From positions 30,355 to 94,354 of the forward strand of contig URZO01000009.1 of the NCBI GenBank assembly GCA_900552465.1: DNA of 64,000 nucleotides, given 5' to 3'. The translations under genes and the position numbers were made by a program. This document shows positions 32,580 to 40,737 of the stretch, one piece after another. Under the pieces are notes generated by a model. It searched no databases, was not told the DNA's origin, and saw only the letters and a list, made by a program, of their open reading frames with translations. The stretch is from an uncultured Parabacteroides sp. (GTDB lineage: Bacteria; Bacteroidota; Bacteroidia; Bacteroidales; Tannerellaceae). Position 1 is the stretch's first letter. Each line of letters begins with the position of its first letter.

Positions 32580-33233
32580 ATGGTTGCCCGACAAAGACAA
32601 ACTCACGGCGAGGAAGTCGCCAATGTGCTGACACATGGTGCCGGGATGCTCTTTGGTATAGCCGCAATCATTGTTTTAATGACAGCGGCTATCCGTAGCG
32701 GTAATCCCTGGGCGGTCGGCAGTTTTGCTGTATACTCTGTTTGCATGACGCTTTCATACGTGACTTCCACTTTCTATCATGCTTCGACTAACGCGCGGCA
32801 GAAAAGACTGTTGCGCCGGTTCGATCATAGTGCCATCTACTTGCATATTGCGGGAACGTATACGCCGTTTACCCTGGTTGCTCTCCGACAGGAAGGTTAT
32901 TGGGGATGGACACTGTTCGCAATTGTATGGATTGCTGCTGTGGTTGGCGTCTGGCTCAGTTTTCGCAGGATGAGGAAGAAAGACCATCTGAAAACGGTCT
33001 GCTATCTGGCCATGGGCTGGGTGGTCGTTATCGCCTTTAAGCCTTTGCTCCATGTTCTTCGTGAAACGGATTCTATGGATGTACTGTATTGGCTGATCGG
33101 AGGAGGTCTTTTCTATACAGCCGGTAGCCTGTGCTTTTTTCTGGATAAATACAAATACATGCATCCGGCCTGGCATCTCTTTGTGCTCGGGGGAAGCGTC
33201 TGCCACTTTATATCGGTTTATCTGTTGGTATAA
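32580..33233 (+). CDS. Hemolysin III (PAQR) family membrane protein
   Basis: A 217-residue protein with seven membrane helices. The family signatures are VLTHGAGMLFGI at the N-terminus, STFYHAS (about 63-69), RFDHSAIYLHIAGTYTPF (about 80-97) and the late HLFVLGGSVCHF with conserved His residues that bind zinc in PAQR proteins. Members are called hemolysin III but are better seen as metal-dependent membrane enzymes related to ceramidases and adiponectin receptors. It starts 4 bp after the small HMA gene, suggesting a link to copper stress or simply operon membership. A strong terminator follows directly. Confidence 0.9.
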   Translation: MVARQRQTHGEEVANVLTHGAGMLFGIAAIIVLMTAAIRSGNPWAVGSFAVYSVCMTLSYVTSTFYHASTNARQKRLLRRFDHSAIYLHIAGTYTPFTLVALRQEGYWGWTLFAIVWIAAVVGVWLSFRRMRKKDHLKTVCYLAMGWVVVIAFKPLLHVLRETDSMDVLYWLIGGGLFYTAGSLCFFLDKYKYMHPAWHLFVLGGSVCHFISVYLLV

Positions 33234-33276
33234 AAACGAAAGGTGAAAACTTTTGCCGTTTCCACCTTTCGTTTTT
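33232..33276. terminator. Bidirectional terminator after the copper operon
   Basis: A 14-bp stem, AAAAACGAAAGGTG (33232-33245) and CACCTTTCGTTTTT (33263-33276), gives A and T runs at both ends. It ends the + strand copper operon and the convergent - strand microprotein gene, whose stop codon overlaps its right edge. Confidence 0.85.
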
Positions 33277-33382
33277 ATTCTTTCGAATGCTCTCTTTTAT
33301 ATCTCTTTTCACGATATGTCAGAATTGCAATTCCTACAATACTGAATATAATCAGACCACTAAATAAATATATTGCTTCCAT
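33275..33382 (-). CDS. 35-residue single-pass membrane microprotein
   Basis: A 35-codon frame beginning MEAIYLFSGLIIFSIVGIAIL and ending in a basic tail (YREKRYKREHSKE). One membrane helix (about 4-22) with positive residues behind it suggests the C-terminus is cytoplasmic. Its ATG overlaps the TAA of the upstream gene (TAATG), a translational coupling arrangement, and a terminator follows immediately. No function is known; the operon position and coding-like composition make it more than a random frame. Confidence 0.6.
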   Translation of the reverse strand: MEAIYLFSGLIIFSIVGIAILTYREKRYKREHSKE

Positions 33383-33606
33383 TATTTACCTCCTTTATTT
33401 TTATAAAACTTAAAACCTAATATCATTAAGCCAATTGTAGCTCCAACACCTAATAATAAAACTAATAGTTTATCACTTGTTATGTCAAGTAGGGTATTTA
33501 ATACCACTCCTGCAAATACCAACTTCGCAATATCTACAAAGAAATCACCAAGCTTTTCGTTAATGACTATCGGTGTTACCGATGTTTGTACCATTTTGTG
33601 TTTCAT
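33382..33606 (-). CDS. Small two-helix membrane protein (DUF6722-like)
   Basis: A 74-residue protein from the ATG at 33606; a longer frame to 33666 adds a hydrophobic stretch with no support. After a short polar start, two hydrophobic helices are seen: DIAKLVFAGVVLNTLLDI (about 29-46) and KLLVLLLGVGATIGLMILGF (about 51-70), ending in the basic KFYKNKGGK. It resembles small membrane proteins called DUF6722 in Bacteroidales, from memory. It is followed by an overlapping 35-residue frame, so the pair may form a small membrane complex. Role unknown. Confidence 0.6.
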   Translation of the reverse strand: MKHKMVQTSVTPIVINEKLGDFFVDIAKLVFAGVVLNTLLDITSDKLLVLLLGVGATIGLMILGFKFYKNKGGK

Positions 33607-33679
33607 AGTCAATGAGTTTATGATTAATAATGAATACAAATATAAATAATATATTGAAGGAAACAAATAATAGTAGAAA

Positions 33680-33715
33680 AATAAAAGGTGAATCTAACCG
33701 AACTCACCTTTTATT
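33680..33715 (-). terminator. Terminator of the anSME-TldD-TldE operon
   Basis: A perfect 12-bp stem, AATAAAAGGTGA (33680-33691) and TCACCTTTTATT (33704-33715); on the - strand it continues into TTTTC. It lies 22 bp after the TldE stop. Confidence 0.85.
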
Positions 33716-33737
33716 CTAAAGATTCTATGATCTTTAT

Positions 33738-35057
33738 TTATAGTCCGCTGAAATCTACCCCATCGAATATTAACGAAGGAACGCGCCAGCTGGAATAGGT
33801 ACGCGGGTCGTTTCCGATTTCGGCAAGGTTGCTCCATAAGGAGATCATGTTGCCGGTCGCATTCATTTCCGAGATCGGTTGTGTCAGTTTCCCTTTTTCG
33901 ATCAGGAAGCCTTCCACGCCATAAGAGAAGTCGCCGGTCGTGCTATTGCTGTTACCGCCATTGAAGCCGGTTACCAAGATCCCTTTATCGACAGAGGCGA
34001 TCAGACCTTCCGTATCTTTATTACCCATCTGCATCGTCAGGATGGAAGGAGAGGCGATTGTCTGTTTCATGCCCATTTTATTGGCAGAGTAAGTATCGAT
34101 ATAGTATGTTTTCAGGACACCGTTCTCAAATACCGGCATACGTTTAGTTGCTACACCTTCGCCATCGAAGTAGCGGGCACCGGATGCACCCACCATATGC
34201 GGCTCATCGATAATCGTTAACTTGTCGCCCAATACTTTCTGATCGATCTTATCCAGAAGGAAAGAGTTTTTCTGCTGGATGGAAGAACCGTATAAAGCGT
34301 CGATTATCGGAGAGATCAGGCGGGCGGAGTTCATGTTGTCTACCACCATCTGATACTTGCCGGAAGCCACCTTTTTCTGTCCCAACTTACGCATGACCCG
34401 TTCCAGGGCCTTTGCTCCCAATCCCTCTTTTATCAATGCGTCGTAGTAAAGGGAAGAATCGAACCAGTACGATTCCGGGCGGGCATCGCCTTCGCCCCTG
34501 ATACTAATGCTGGCTACCAAGCTGAAAGATGAACCGGAGGCTTCTCCTTCGAAACCATTGCTGGCAACCATATATTTGAAGTCTTTCTCGTCGCTGTAGG
34601 ATGAGTTGGCTGAGATGATGCGGTCGTCTTTGCCCATCATTTCGTTGCAGACATTCATGGCGAGTGCCACTTTGTCGTCTGGCTGTATCGAATCGAATTT
34701 CGGATCCATCAGTTGCAGGTCTGCACCACCGCCTTTATAATAGAGAGATGCGTCGGGCAATGTACGGGCTTTGTCTTCTGCCAGGAACCGGGTCGAATCG
34801 ATACCATTGCGGATAAAACCTTCCAACTCCTTTTTATCCAGACGGTTTGTGGAGAAAGAACCGAAACGTCCGTCCACGTACAGGTGGATCACCAGACTGT
34901 TTTCCGATGCCTGCTGCAAACGATCCATTTTCATGTCGCGTATTTCGAAAGAACTGCTTGAGCCGTTATAGATACTTACGCGTGAGGCCTGGCAACCATT
35001 TTTCAGGGCAAACTCCATCGCCCATTGAGCCAGTTTTTTATTTTCGTTCGTTATCAT
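33738..35057 (-). CDS. TldE/PmbA-family protein
   Basis: A 439-residue member of the TldD/PmbA family of the TldE type. It has the family fold pieces (YQMVVDNMNSARLISPIIDALYG; DGEGVATKRMPVFENGVLKTYYIDTYSANKMG; TGDFSYGVEGFLIEKGKLTQPISEMNATGN) but lacks the HExxxH zinc motif, as expected for TldE. TldD-TldE heterodimers are metalloproteases that cleave unfolded peptides, such as microcin precursors and CcdA. No signal peptide is visible, in contrast to its partner TldD just upstream, which has a Tat-type one. It is the last gene of the - strand operon. Confidence 0.9.
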   Translation of the reverse strand: MITNENKKLAQWAMEFALKNGCQASRVSIYNGSSSSFEIRDMKMDRLQQASENSLVIHLYVDGRFGSFSTNRLDKKELEGFIRNGIDSTRFLAEDKARTLPDASLYYKGGGADLQLMDPKFDSIQPDDKVALAMNVCNEMMGKDDRIISANSSYSDEKDFKYMVASNGFEGEASGSSFSLVASISIRGEGDARPESYWFDSSLYYDALIKEGLGAKALERVMRKLGQKKVASGKYQMVVDNMNSARLISPIIDALYGSSIQQKNSFLLDKIDQKVLGDKLTIIDEPHMVGASGARYFDGEGVATKRMPVFENGVLKTYYIDTYSANKMGMKQTIASPSILTMQMGNKDTEGLIASVDKGILVTGFNGGNSNSTTGDFSYGVEGFLIEKGKLTQPISEMNATGNMISLWSNLAEIGNDPRTYSSWRVPSLIFDGVDFSGL

Positions 35058-35084
35058 GTTATTCTAATTATGAATTAAGAAATA

Positions 35085-35115
35085 ATTGTCAATTGTTCCT
35101 TGTCAATTGTCAATT
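35085..35115. repeat. TGTCAAT heptad repeats
   Basis: Between TldD and TldE the word TGTCAAT occurs three times (35088, 35102 and 35108), within two copies of TTGTCAATTGT 14 bp apart. These short repeats of 7-bp character are a slippage-prone spacer in an operon. Confidence 0.6.
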
Positions 35116-35117
35116 CC

Positions 35118-36650
35118 TCAGCTTTCTCCTCCCACTGTGAGTTTACTAACCAAAGCAGATGGCATACCACAGGTAACCGGGCAGGACTGTCCGTCCTTAC
35201 CGCATGTCCAGGTGCCGTTATCCATCTTATAATTGTTTCCGACCATCGTTATATCGGCCAACGCACGCGGACCGTTACCGATGATGTTGATATCCTTGAT
35301 CGGCTGTGTCAGCTTGCCGTTCTCGATCAGGTAGCCGTCTTTCACGAAGAACGTGAAGTCGCCTGCACCGATCTGTACCTGTCCGTTGGTGAAGCTGGAA
35401 GCATAAATACCTTTCTTCACCGTCGAGATCATCTCTTCTTCCGTTACGTTTCCAGCTTCCATATAAGTAGCACGCATACGCGGGATCGGCATCTGGCGGA
35501 ATGATTCGCGGCGGCCGTTACCCGTTGACGGGATACCGTAATGTTTGGCACTGATACGGTCGTGCATATAGCTGGTCAGGATACCTTCTTTTACGATATA
35601 TGTCTTCTGACCGGGAATACCTTCGTCGTCGATATTGACAGAACCGCGGTTGAAGGGGATCGTCCCGTCGTCCACTACGTTGATATGCTCGTTGCAGACC
35701 TTCTTGTTCAGCTGGTCGGAGAAGATAGAGGTATTCTTGCGGTTGAAGTCAGCCTCGAAAGCATGGCCGATTGCTTCGTGGAGCAGGATACCGGAGCCGC
35801 CGGCACCCATTACGACAGGCATTTCACCCCCTTTAGGCTTGATTGCCTGGAAGAGGATAGAAGTTTTTTCCACCGCTTCTTTGGCCACTTCGCTGATGAT
35901 ATCGTCCGTCAGGAACTCGGCTCCCATACGGAAAGCGCGGGAAGCATACGAGTTTTCTATTTTGCCATTGTCTTCCATGATGCAGACTGCACTGAGTGTT
36001 ACCATCGGACGGTAATCATAGTACGTCTGTCCCTCAGAGTTGCAGAACAGGATATGTGAAGTCGTGTCACCCAGTGAAGCCATTACTTTATGCACCCGTT
36101 TGTCGAGCGCAAAAATCTGGTCGTTCAGCTTCTGCAGGTAAGGAGTCTTTGCGTTTACGGCAATCTCATCCCAGGGAGTCTGTATGCCGTAATAATTATT
36201 AATGATCGGTTCCTCTGTCAGGTTTACCGGAGCTTTGCCGGTCGAACCTGTTGCGATGCGGGCAGCCGTCCGGGCTGCTTTCAGCATCTCGTCGAGCGTT
36301 ACGTTTTCTACATAAGCATAACCGGTCTGATCGCCGGCCAATACACGTACACCCATACCGAAGTCGATATTGGAAGAAGCGCGGTTTACCGCCCCGTCCT
36401 GCAATCCGATGTTATTCCGGTAAGAATGTTCAAAGAACAAGTCGGCATAATCACCGCCTTTTTCGAGTGCTGCTGCCAGCACTTTTTTCATGTCGCTTTC
36501 ACTTACACCAAAATGGTTCTGAGCGAATGAGATACCGGTAGCCTTGTCTGCTTCATTACCGGCACAACTTCCCAAGAAAGAGGGAACCGCTAATGATCCG
36601 AGCATAACCATACCTCCTGTTTTAATAAAATCACGTCTGTTGTATTTCAT
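35118..36650 (-). CDS. TldD-family metalloprotease with Tat lipoprotein signal
   Basis: A 510-residue TldD. The zinc motif HEAIGH (HExxxH) lies in ILLHEAIGHAFEADFNR, and the rest of the family pattern (DDEGIPGQKTYIVKEGILTSYMHDRISAKHYG; GAGDFTFFVKDGYLIENGKLTQPIKD) is complete. Unusually, it starts NRRDFIKTGGMVML, a twin-arginine motif, followed by a hydrophobic run and LGSCAG, which looks like a lipobox with Cys29. The enzyme may thus be exported folded and lipid-anchored, while E. coli TldD is cytoplasmic. It starts 8 bp after the anSME gene and is followed by TldE. Confidence 0.88.
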   Translation of the reverse strand: MKYNRRDFIKTGGMVMLGSLAVPSFLGSCAGNEADKATGISFAQNHFGVSESDMKKVLAAALEKGGDYADLFFEHSYRNNIGLQDGAVNRASSNIDFGMGVRVLAGDQTGYAYVENVTLDEMLKAARTAARIATGSTGKAPVNLTEEPIINNYYGIQTPWDEIAVNAKTPYLQKLNDQIFALDKRVHKVMASLGDTTSHILFCNSEGQTYYDYRPMVTLSAVCIMEDNGKIENSYASRAFRMGAEFLTDDIISEVAKEAVEKTSILFQAIKPKGGEMPVVMGAGGSGILLHEAIGHAFEADFNRKNTSIFSDQLNKKVCNEHINVVDDGTIPFNRGSVNIDDEGIPGQKTYIVKEGILTSYMHDRISAKHYGIPSTGNGRRESFRQMPIPRMRATYMEAGNVTEEEMISTVKKGIYASSFTNGQVQIGAGDFTFFVKDGYLIENGKLTQPIKDINIIGNGPRALADITMVGNNYKMDNGTWTCGKDGQSCPVTCGMPSALVSKLTVGGES

Positions 36651-36658
36651 ATATTCGA

Positions 36659-37894
36659 TTATAGTTTATTGTCTTTTGCCCATTGCATCACGTTGGCAGG
36701 CGGGCGTTTTGCCAACAGTTCTTTTTTCATGAAGTCCATATAGGGAGCCGCATGCTTGAAGAATTTTTTATATCCTTTACAAAGATAATTCAGTCCGGGT
36801 TCGCCGTTTGCCGTGTGAAGGAAACGGTTCTTAGGGCATTCGCCGTTACAGGCGAACAAATATTCACACTCCTTGCACTGCGCAGGGAGCTTTTCGTATT
36901 TATCGGCACCGAACTTCAGTTGGTGCTGGCTGTACATCATTTCGGTAAGCGTCTGGGTATAGATATTGCCTAACTTATATTCGGGAAATACAAAATGGTC
37001 GCAGGCATATACATCGCCGTTGAACTCCATCACTCCGGCATGTCCGCAGGTGCGTGCCAACGTACAAACACCTGGCTGTTCGCCCACCCAGTTGGCCAGT
37101 GTGGAGTCGAAGAGTTGGATATAATAGTTGCCGACATCTTCTTTCAGCCATTCGTCAAAGACAGCGCAAAGGAAATCACCCCACTTATCGGCGTCTACCG
37201 TAAAAGGTGCCAGTTTGATGTTGGCATCCTGCTGCTCCGGTGAAGTCAGTAACGTCCCGTCCTGATGGAACCTGAGACGTTCCACGATAGGGGCGAACTG
37301 GATGTAGTGGCAGTCTATTTCCTTGAAAAAGTTGTAGAAGTCCAGCGGGTAATCTACATTATAATCGTTTACGACCGCCATCGCGTTATACTCCACGCCG
37401 TGCTTTTTCAGCAGTTCGATTCCCTTCATCACCTTGTAGAAGGAGGGGAGCCCCTGCTTATTCCGGCGGTATTCGTCGTGAAACTCCTGCGGCCCGTCTA
37501 TCGAGACGCCTACGAGGAAATTGTTTTCTTTGAAGAAACGGCACCAGTCGTCGTTCAGCAGTGTCCCGTTTGTCTGGATGCAGTTGTCTATCTGGCGTCC
37601 GCGCCCGTATTTGCGTTGCAGCTCCAGTGCTTTCTTGTAGAAACTGACAGGGCGCATCAACGTCTCGCCGCCATGCCAGGTAAAAAGAACCTGCGGCATC
37701 GTCTGGCATTCCAGATAGTCCTTGATGAATTTCTCCAGCAGCTGTTCGCTCATGATATGATTTTTCACCTCGGGGTAAAGTTTTCCTTTCTCGAGATAAT
37801 AGCAATATTCGCACGCCAAGTTACAAACCGATCCGACGGGCTTTAGCATTACATATACGGGTTTAGCGAACGGGGATATATAAGGATTACTCAT
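36659..37894 (-). CDS. Anaerobic sulfatase-maturating enzyme (radical SAM, SPASM)
   Basis: A 411-residue radical SAM enzyme. The first cluster motif CNLACEYCYY (Cys24, Cys28, Cys31) binds the SAM iron-sulfur cluster. The SPASM region has CTLARTCG, YACDHFVFPEYKLGN and CKECEYLFACNGECPKNR, whose Cys residues hold two more clusters. The whole pattern is that of anSME/ChuR, which oxidises an active-site Cys or Ser of sulfatases to formylglycine without oxygen. No sulfatase gene is in the window. A -7 box TACATTTG lies at 37933-37940. It heads the operon with TldD and TldE, an association that could relate to maturation or clearance of peptides. Confidence 0.9.
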   Translation of the reverse strand: MSNPYISPFAKPVYVMLKPVGSVCNLACEYCYYLEKGKLYPEVKNHIMSEQLLEKFIKDYLECQTMPQVLFTWHGGETLMRPVSFYKKALELQRKYGRGRQIDNCIQTNGTLLNDDWCRFFKENNFLVGVSIDGPQEFHDEYRRNKQGLPSFYKVMKGIELLKKHGVEYNAMAVVNDYNVDYPLDFYNFFKEIDCHYIQFAPIVERLRFHQDGTLLTSPEQQDANIKLAPFTVDADKWGDFLCAVFDEWLKEDVGNYYIQLFDSTLANWVGEQPGVCTLARTCGHAGVMEFNGDVYACDHFVFPEYKLGNIYTQTLTEMMYSQHQLKFGADKYEKLPAQCKECEYLFACNGECPKNRFLHTANGEPGLNYLCKGYKKFFKHAAPYMDFMKKELLAKRPPANVMQWAKDNKL

Positions 37895-37932
37895 GGTATG
37901 TTTAAAACGATGTTCTTATTTAGTTTCAATTG

Positions 37933-37940
37933 CAAATGTA
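37933..37940 (-). promoter_or_regulatory. -7 box of the anSME operon
   Basis: TACATTTG on the - strand matches TAnnTTTG and lies 38 bp before the start codon at 37894. No -33 box is clear. Confidence 0.5.
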
Positions 37941-37967
37941 GTCTTTTTAACGAACGGGTGTTACTTT

Positions 37968-38981
37968 TTACCGTGTTTTTTTCTTATAACGGTTGTAATC
38001 GGTAACAAAGCCTTCGCATAACCAGTTTGCCAGAGCCTGGCGGTTGTCGCTCAGGATAATCCGTTGCTGGTCGAAACTGTTCTGGATGTTGCCCAGTTCG
38101 ACAAAGACGGAAGCCGGTGTCGTATGGCGCAAGACATACAGGTTGCGACCGTCCACCGTTCCGGTAAACCCACGTCCCGGCTGGTGTTTGTTATATTTGT
38201 GCGTGAAAGTGGTCCGCATGGTCTTTGCCAGGTTCTTGCTTTCGGAGTTCTTGTCCTGATGATAGAAAAAGACGTCCGTCTGATGTCCTTTGTTCCGGCT
38301 GTCGACGTGTACGAATATGGCCCGCTTGTAAGGATATTTATCTTGCTTGAACAAGGTGTTTATCTTATCGCATCGTTGTTGCAGGCGGCGTACCTGGTTG
38401 AAGGGGATCGGGCTTCCCATGCAGGTTTCCCGTTTGCTGTTGCTCAGGTATTTGTCGTTCCGTATCCCGTCTTTGGCATCCTGTATGATGATGTGTACTT
38501 TGGCGCCTTTCATCAGCAGGTTGCGCGCCAGGCGGAGGACGATGTCGTAGGCATATTCGTCTTCGTGCAGCTCGACGGAGCCGATTCGTCCGATTGCGCC
38601 GGGATCGGGCCCGCCATGCCCGCTGACCAGATAGAAGCAGGCGCCTTTCAGTTCGGACGAGGTTACCTTGTAGGATGCAAGTTCCTTGCCGAAGAGCGGT
38701 TCGTAGTTCGCCCGTTTGGCTGCTGCCGCGGTCGCTTCTTTGCCTCGCAGGGGAGGGAGCGTATATTTGACTCCCATCCGTAGGGTGTTGCCTTTGCCTA
38801 ATTTGCTTTTATTTAGCTCGATGAATTGTTTCTGATAGTCTGCACCGGTGCGGTTGTGGCGTTTCAGGAAAAGAGAGATGCCTTCCCCCTTCTTCGGGAA
38901 AGCCTTCTCCTGAGCTTGTAACTGGCTGGCGCAAAGCAGGGTGATTAGGAGCGAAAGTATAATACTAAGTTTGACCTTCAT
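37968..38981 (-). CDS. N-acetylmuramoyl-L-alanine amidase (amidase_3)
   Basis: A 337-residue exported amidase. The signal peptide ends around LQAQEKA (residue 25). A LysM-like peptidoglycan-binding part follows (about 35-80: GISLFLKRHNRTGAD ... RMGVKYTLPP). The zinc-dependent amidase_3 domain has SGHGGPDPGA (first zinc His), the Glu in SVELHEDEYAYDI, HVDSR (second His) and the catalytic VELGNIQN near the end. It cleaves the amide between MurNAc and the stem peptide in the periplasm, probably during cell separation. A -7 box TATTTTTG lies 26 bp upstream (39007-39014). It is divergent from the Nei-like gene. Confidence 0.9.
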   Translation of the reverse strand: MKVKLSIILSLLITLLCASQLQAQEKAFPKKGEGISLFLKRHNRTGADYQKQFIELNKSKLGKGNTLRMGVKYTLPPLRGKEATAAAAKRANYEPLFGKELASYKVTSSELKGACFYLVSGHGGPDPGAIGRIGSVELHEDEYAYDIVLRLARNLLMKGAKVHIIIQDAKDGIRNDKYLSNSKRETCMGSPIPFNQVRRLQQRCDKINTLFKQDKYPYKRAIFVHVDSRNKGHQTDVFFYHQDKNSESKNLAKTMRTTFTHKYNKHQPGRGFTGTVDGRNLYVLRHTTPASVFVELGNIQNSFDQQRIILSDNRQALANWLCEGFVTDYNRYKKKTR

Positions 38982-39006
38982 TGGTGTATAAATTACTAAA
39001 TGCAGA

Positions 39007-39014
39007 CAAAAATA
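39007..39014 (-). promoter_or_regulatory. -7 box of the amidase gene
   Basis: TATTTTTG on the - strand, 25 bp before the start at 38981. It matches TAnnTTTG; no -33 box is evident. Confidence 0.45.
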
Positions 39015-39058
39015 GGATTTTTTCCCGGGATAATAAAATGTGCTTGATTTTGTTTCAT

Positions 39059-39066
39059 TATATTTG
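39059..39066 (+). promoter_or_regulatory. -7 box of the Nei-like gene
   Basis: TATATTTG matches TAnnTTTG and lies 32 bp before the ATG at 39099, so the transcript would have a short leader. No -33 match is clear. Confidence 0.5.
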
Positions 39067-39098
39067 TTCGGTTGTAGTAATCACAAATATATATGAGT

Positions 39099-39926
39099 AT
39101 GATAGAATTACCCGAAGCTATTACGATTGGCCGCCAAGTAGAACAGACGCTTGCCGGACGCAGTATAACGAATGTGTATGGTGCCACCCATTTGCACAAG
39201 TTTACCTTTTTTAATGGGACTCCGGAAGAAATCAGAGCTCTTTTAGTCGGAAGAACGGTAGAGTCTGCCGTAGGAAAGGGGATTTTTGTCGACGTCTGTA
39301 TGGATGAGGATGTTTTCCTCAGTATTTCCGACGGAATCAATATGCGCTACGGGCGTCCGGGTGATCCGGTGCCGTCCAAATACCAGTTGTTGATTACGTT
39401 TGACGATGAATCGTTCGTGAGTTTTACTACAAGTATGTACGGAAGTATTTCTGTTTTCCGCCATGCGCTGGATAATAAATACCGTACACTGAGCCTTGAG
39501 AGCGTTTCTCCTTTGAGTGAGCAGTTTAACGAGTCCTTTTTCGAAAAGAAGCTGGCTGCCGAGAAGAAGAACATCTCCGTAAAAGCATTCTTGGCGACGG
39601 AGCAGCGGATTCCCGGACTTGGGAATGGTGTCTTGCAAGATATTCTCTTTAATGCGAAGCTGCATCCGAAACGCAAGATCTATTCCCTGTCCGATGCAGA
39701 TAAGACTGCTCTTTTTCATTCCCTCAAAAATACATTACAAGCCATGACCGACGGGGGAGGACGCGATACGGAGACTGACTTTCTGGGAAACAGAGGCCGC
39801 TACCGGTCTGTCCTCTCCAAGAATACATATACGTCTCCCTGCCCGTGTTGCGGCGGGATCATATCCAAAGAGGCCTATTTGGGAGGCACGGTCTATTTCT
39901 GTCCGGACTGCCAGCCTCTCCATTAA
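39099..39926 (+). CDS. Fpg/Nei-family DNA glycosylase, atypical N-terminus
   Basis: A 275-residue member of the Fpg/Nei family. I start it at the ATG giving MIELPE, the family-like N-terminus; an ATG two codons upstream (39093) is equally usable. The H2TH helix region (PGLGNGVLQDILFNAKLHPKRK) and a C-terminal zinc finger (CPCCG ... CPDCQ) are intact. The catalytic N-terminal Pro of classical enzymes is Ile here, while the adjacent Glu is kept. Related proteins with MIE- starts occur in Bacteroides and are annotated as endonuclease VIII. It probably removes oxidised bases, but the chemistry may differ. It is convergent with the NUDIX gene. Confidence 0.85.
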   Translation: MIELPEAITIGRQVEQTLAGRSITNVYGATHLHKFTFFNGTPEEIRALLVGRTVESAVGKGIFVDVCMDEDVFLSISDGINMRYGRPGDPVPSKYQLLITFDDESFVSFTTSMYGSISVFRHALDNKYRTLSLESVSPLSEQFNESFFEKKLAAEKKNISVKAFLATEQRIPGLGNGVLQDILFNAKLHPKRKIYSLSDADKTALFHSLKNTLQAMTDGGGRDTETDFLGNRGRYRSVLSKNTYTSPCPCCGGIISKEAYLGGTVYFCPDCQPLH

Positions 39927-39934
39927 TATTTCGA

Positions 39935-40048
39935 TACCTATGCCGTAAAAGTTTCTCCCTAATGAAACTTTTGTTCCACCCTAATGAAACTTTAGTTCCA
40001 CCGGCATGGAACTAAAGTTTCACCTCTGAGAAACAGGTGAAACTTTTT
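39935..40048. repeat. 22-bp-period intergenic array B with hairpins
   Basis: Two direct 22-bp units start at 39957 and 39979 (core TGAAACTTTNGTTCCA), flanked by inverted copies on both sides. TGAAACTTTAGTTCCA (39985-40000) pairs perfectly over 16 bp with 40007-40022, across a 6-nt loop. A further 12-bp stem (40014-40025 with 40035-40046) runs into T residues and can terminate transcription from the left. Confidence 0.85.
40014..40048 (+). terminator. Terminator formed by the array B units
   Basis: AAAGTTTCACCT pairs with AGGTGAAACTTT over 12 bp with a 9-nt loop, ending in T residues. It follows the Nei-like gene by 88 bp and lies 31 bp before the convergent NUDIX stop. Confidence 0.7.
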
Positions 40049-40078
40049 AACAAACGTTTAGCTTTCCCTGCTTGGCAA

Positions 40079-40639
40079 TCAGACAAGATGGTTTAGTGCC
40101 ATATACTTCCAGAGCGGGGCCGCATGAAGCGCTTGTTTGATGCGGTCGTTCATCAGGAGTTCTTTGACTTCGTCGAGTGTCAGAAGATGCACAGTCAGGT
40201 CTTCCGTCGCTTCGAGATGCTGTGCCGTGACCGGTTCTACGTCGGTGGCGAGATAACAATATGTCAGGTTGGTATGCGTACTGGGGTTGACGCCGACTAC
40301 CATCAGTTCGCTCCAGTTTCCATTTCCGTAACCGGTCTCTTCCAATAGTTCTCGCCGGGCGGAAACAAGCGGGGAGGCATCTTCTTTTTCGCAGACACCG
40401 GCACAAAGCTCATAGGCTGCGACTCCTAACCCATGGCGGTATTGGCTTACGAACACGAATCTCTGATCTTTAGTAATGGCGATTACATTAATCCATTCCG
40501 GATATTCGAACACATAATATTCGGGTATTTTGTTTCCGGTCGGCAGTTCCACTTCTTCACATCGTACGGTGAACCAGGGCTTACGGGACAGGTATTCGCT
40601 TTTTAGTACTTTCCAGCTTTTATTTTTCGGTGTTTCCAT
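40079..40639 (-). CDS. NUDIX hydrolase, ADP-ribose pyrophosphatase type
   Basis: A 186-residue NUDIX protein. The NUDIX box is in AGVCEKEDASPLVSARRELLEETGY: RELLEETG is perfect, but the first half is one residue longer than the consensus spacing. Upstream, the stretch VFEYPEWINVIAITKDQRFVFVSQYRHGLGVAAYELCAG is the substrate-binding part typical of ADP-ribose or NADH-type pyrophosphatases (YRHGxGxxxYELxAG). It likely splits an NDP-sugar or ADP-ribose to AMP and a phosphate ester in the cytosol. It is convergent with the Nei-like gene and divergent from the O-acylation cassette. Confidence 0.85.
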   Translation of the reverse strand: METPKNKSWKVLKSEYLSRKPWFTVRCEEVELPTGNKIPEYYVFEYPEWINVIAITKDQRFVFVSQYRHGLGVAAYELCAGVCEKEDASPLVSARRELLEETGYGNGNWSELMVVGVNPSTHTNLTYCYLATDVEPVTAQHLEATEDLTVHLLTLDEVKELLMNDRIKQALHAAPLWKYMALNHLV

Positions 40640-40700
40640 TTGAGGTTGATTTCTTGTTGCTTGTATATTAAACGGTGAAGTTTATGATAAATTGTGATTT

Positions 40701-40716
40701 CCGGCAGATCTGCCGG
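40701..40716. promoter_or_regulatory. Perfect 16-bp palindrome upstream of the acylation cassette
   Basis: CCGGCAGATCTGCCGG is a perfect dyad ending 21 bp before the -7 box at 40738-40745, thus over the expected -33 site. It lies in the spacer between divergent genes and is a good operator candidate. Confidence 0.55.
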
Positions 40717-40737
40717 GACAGGCTTAATATTTATCAT

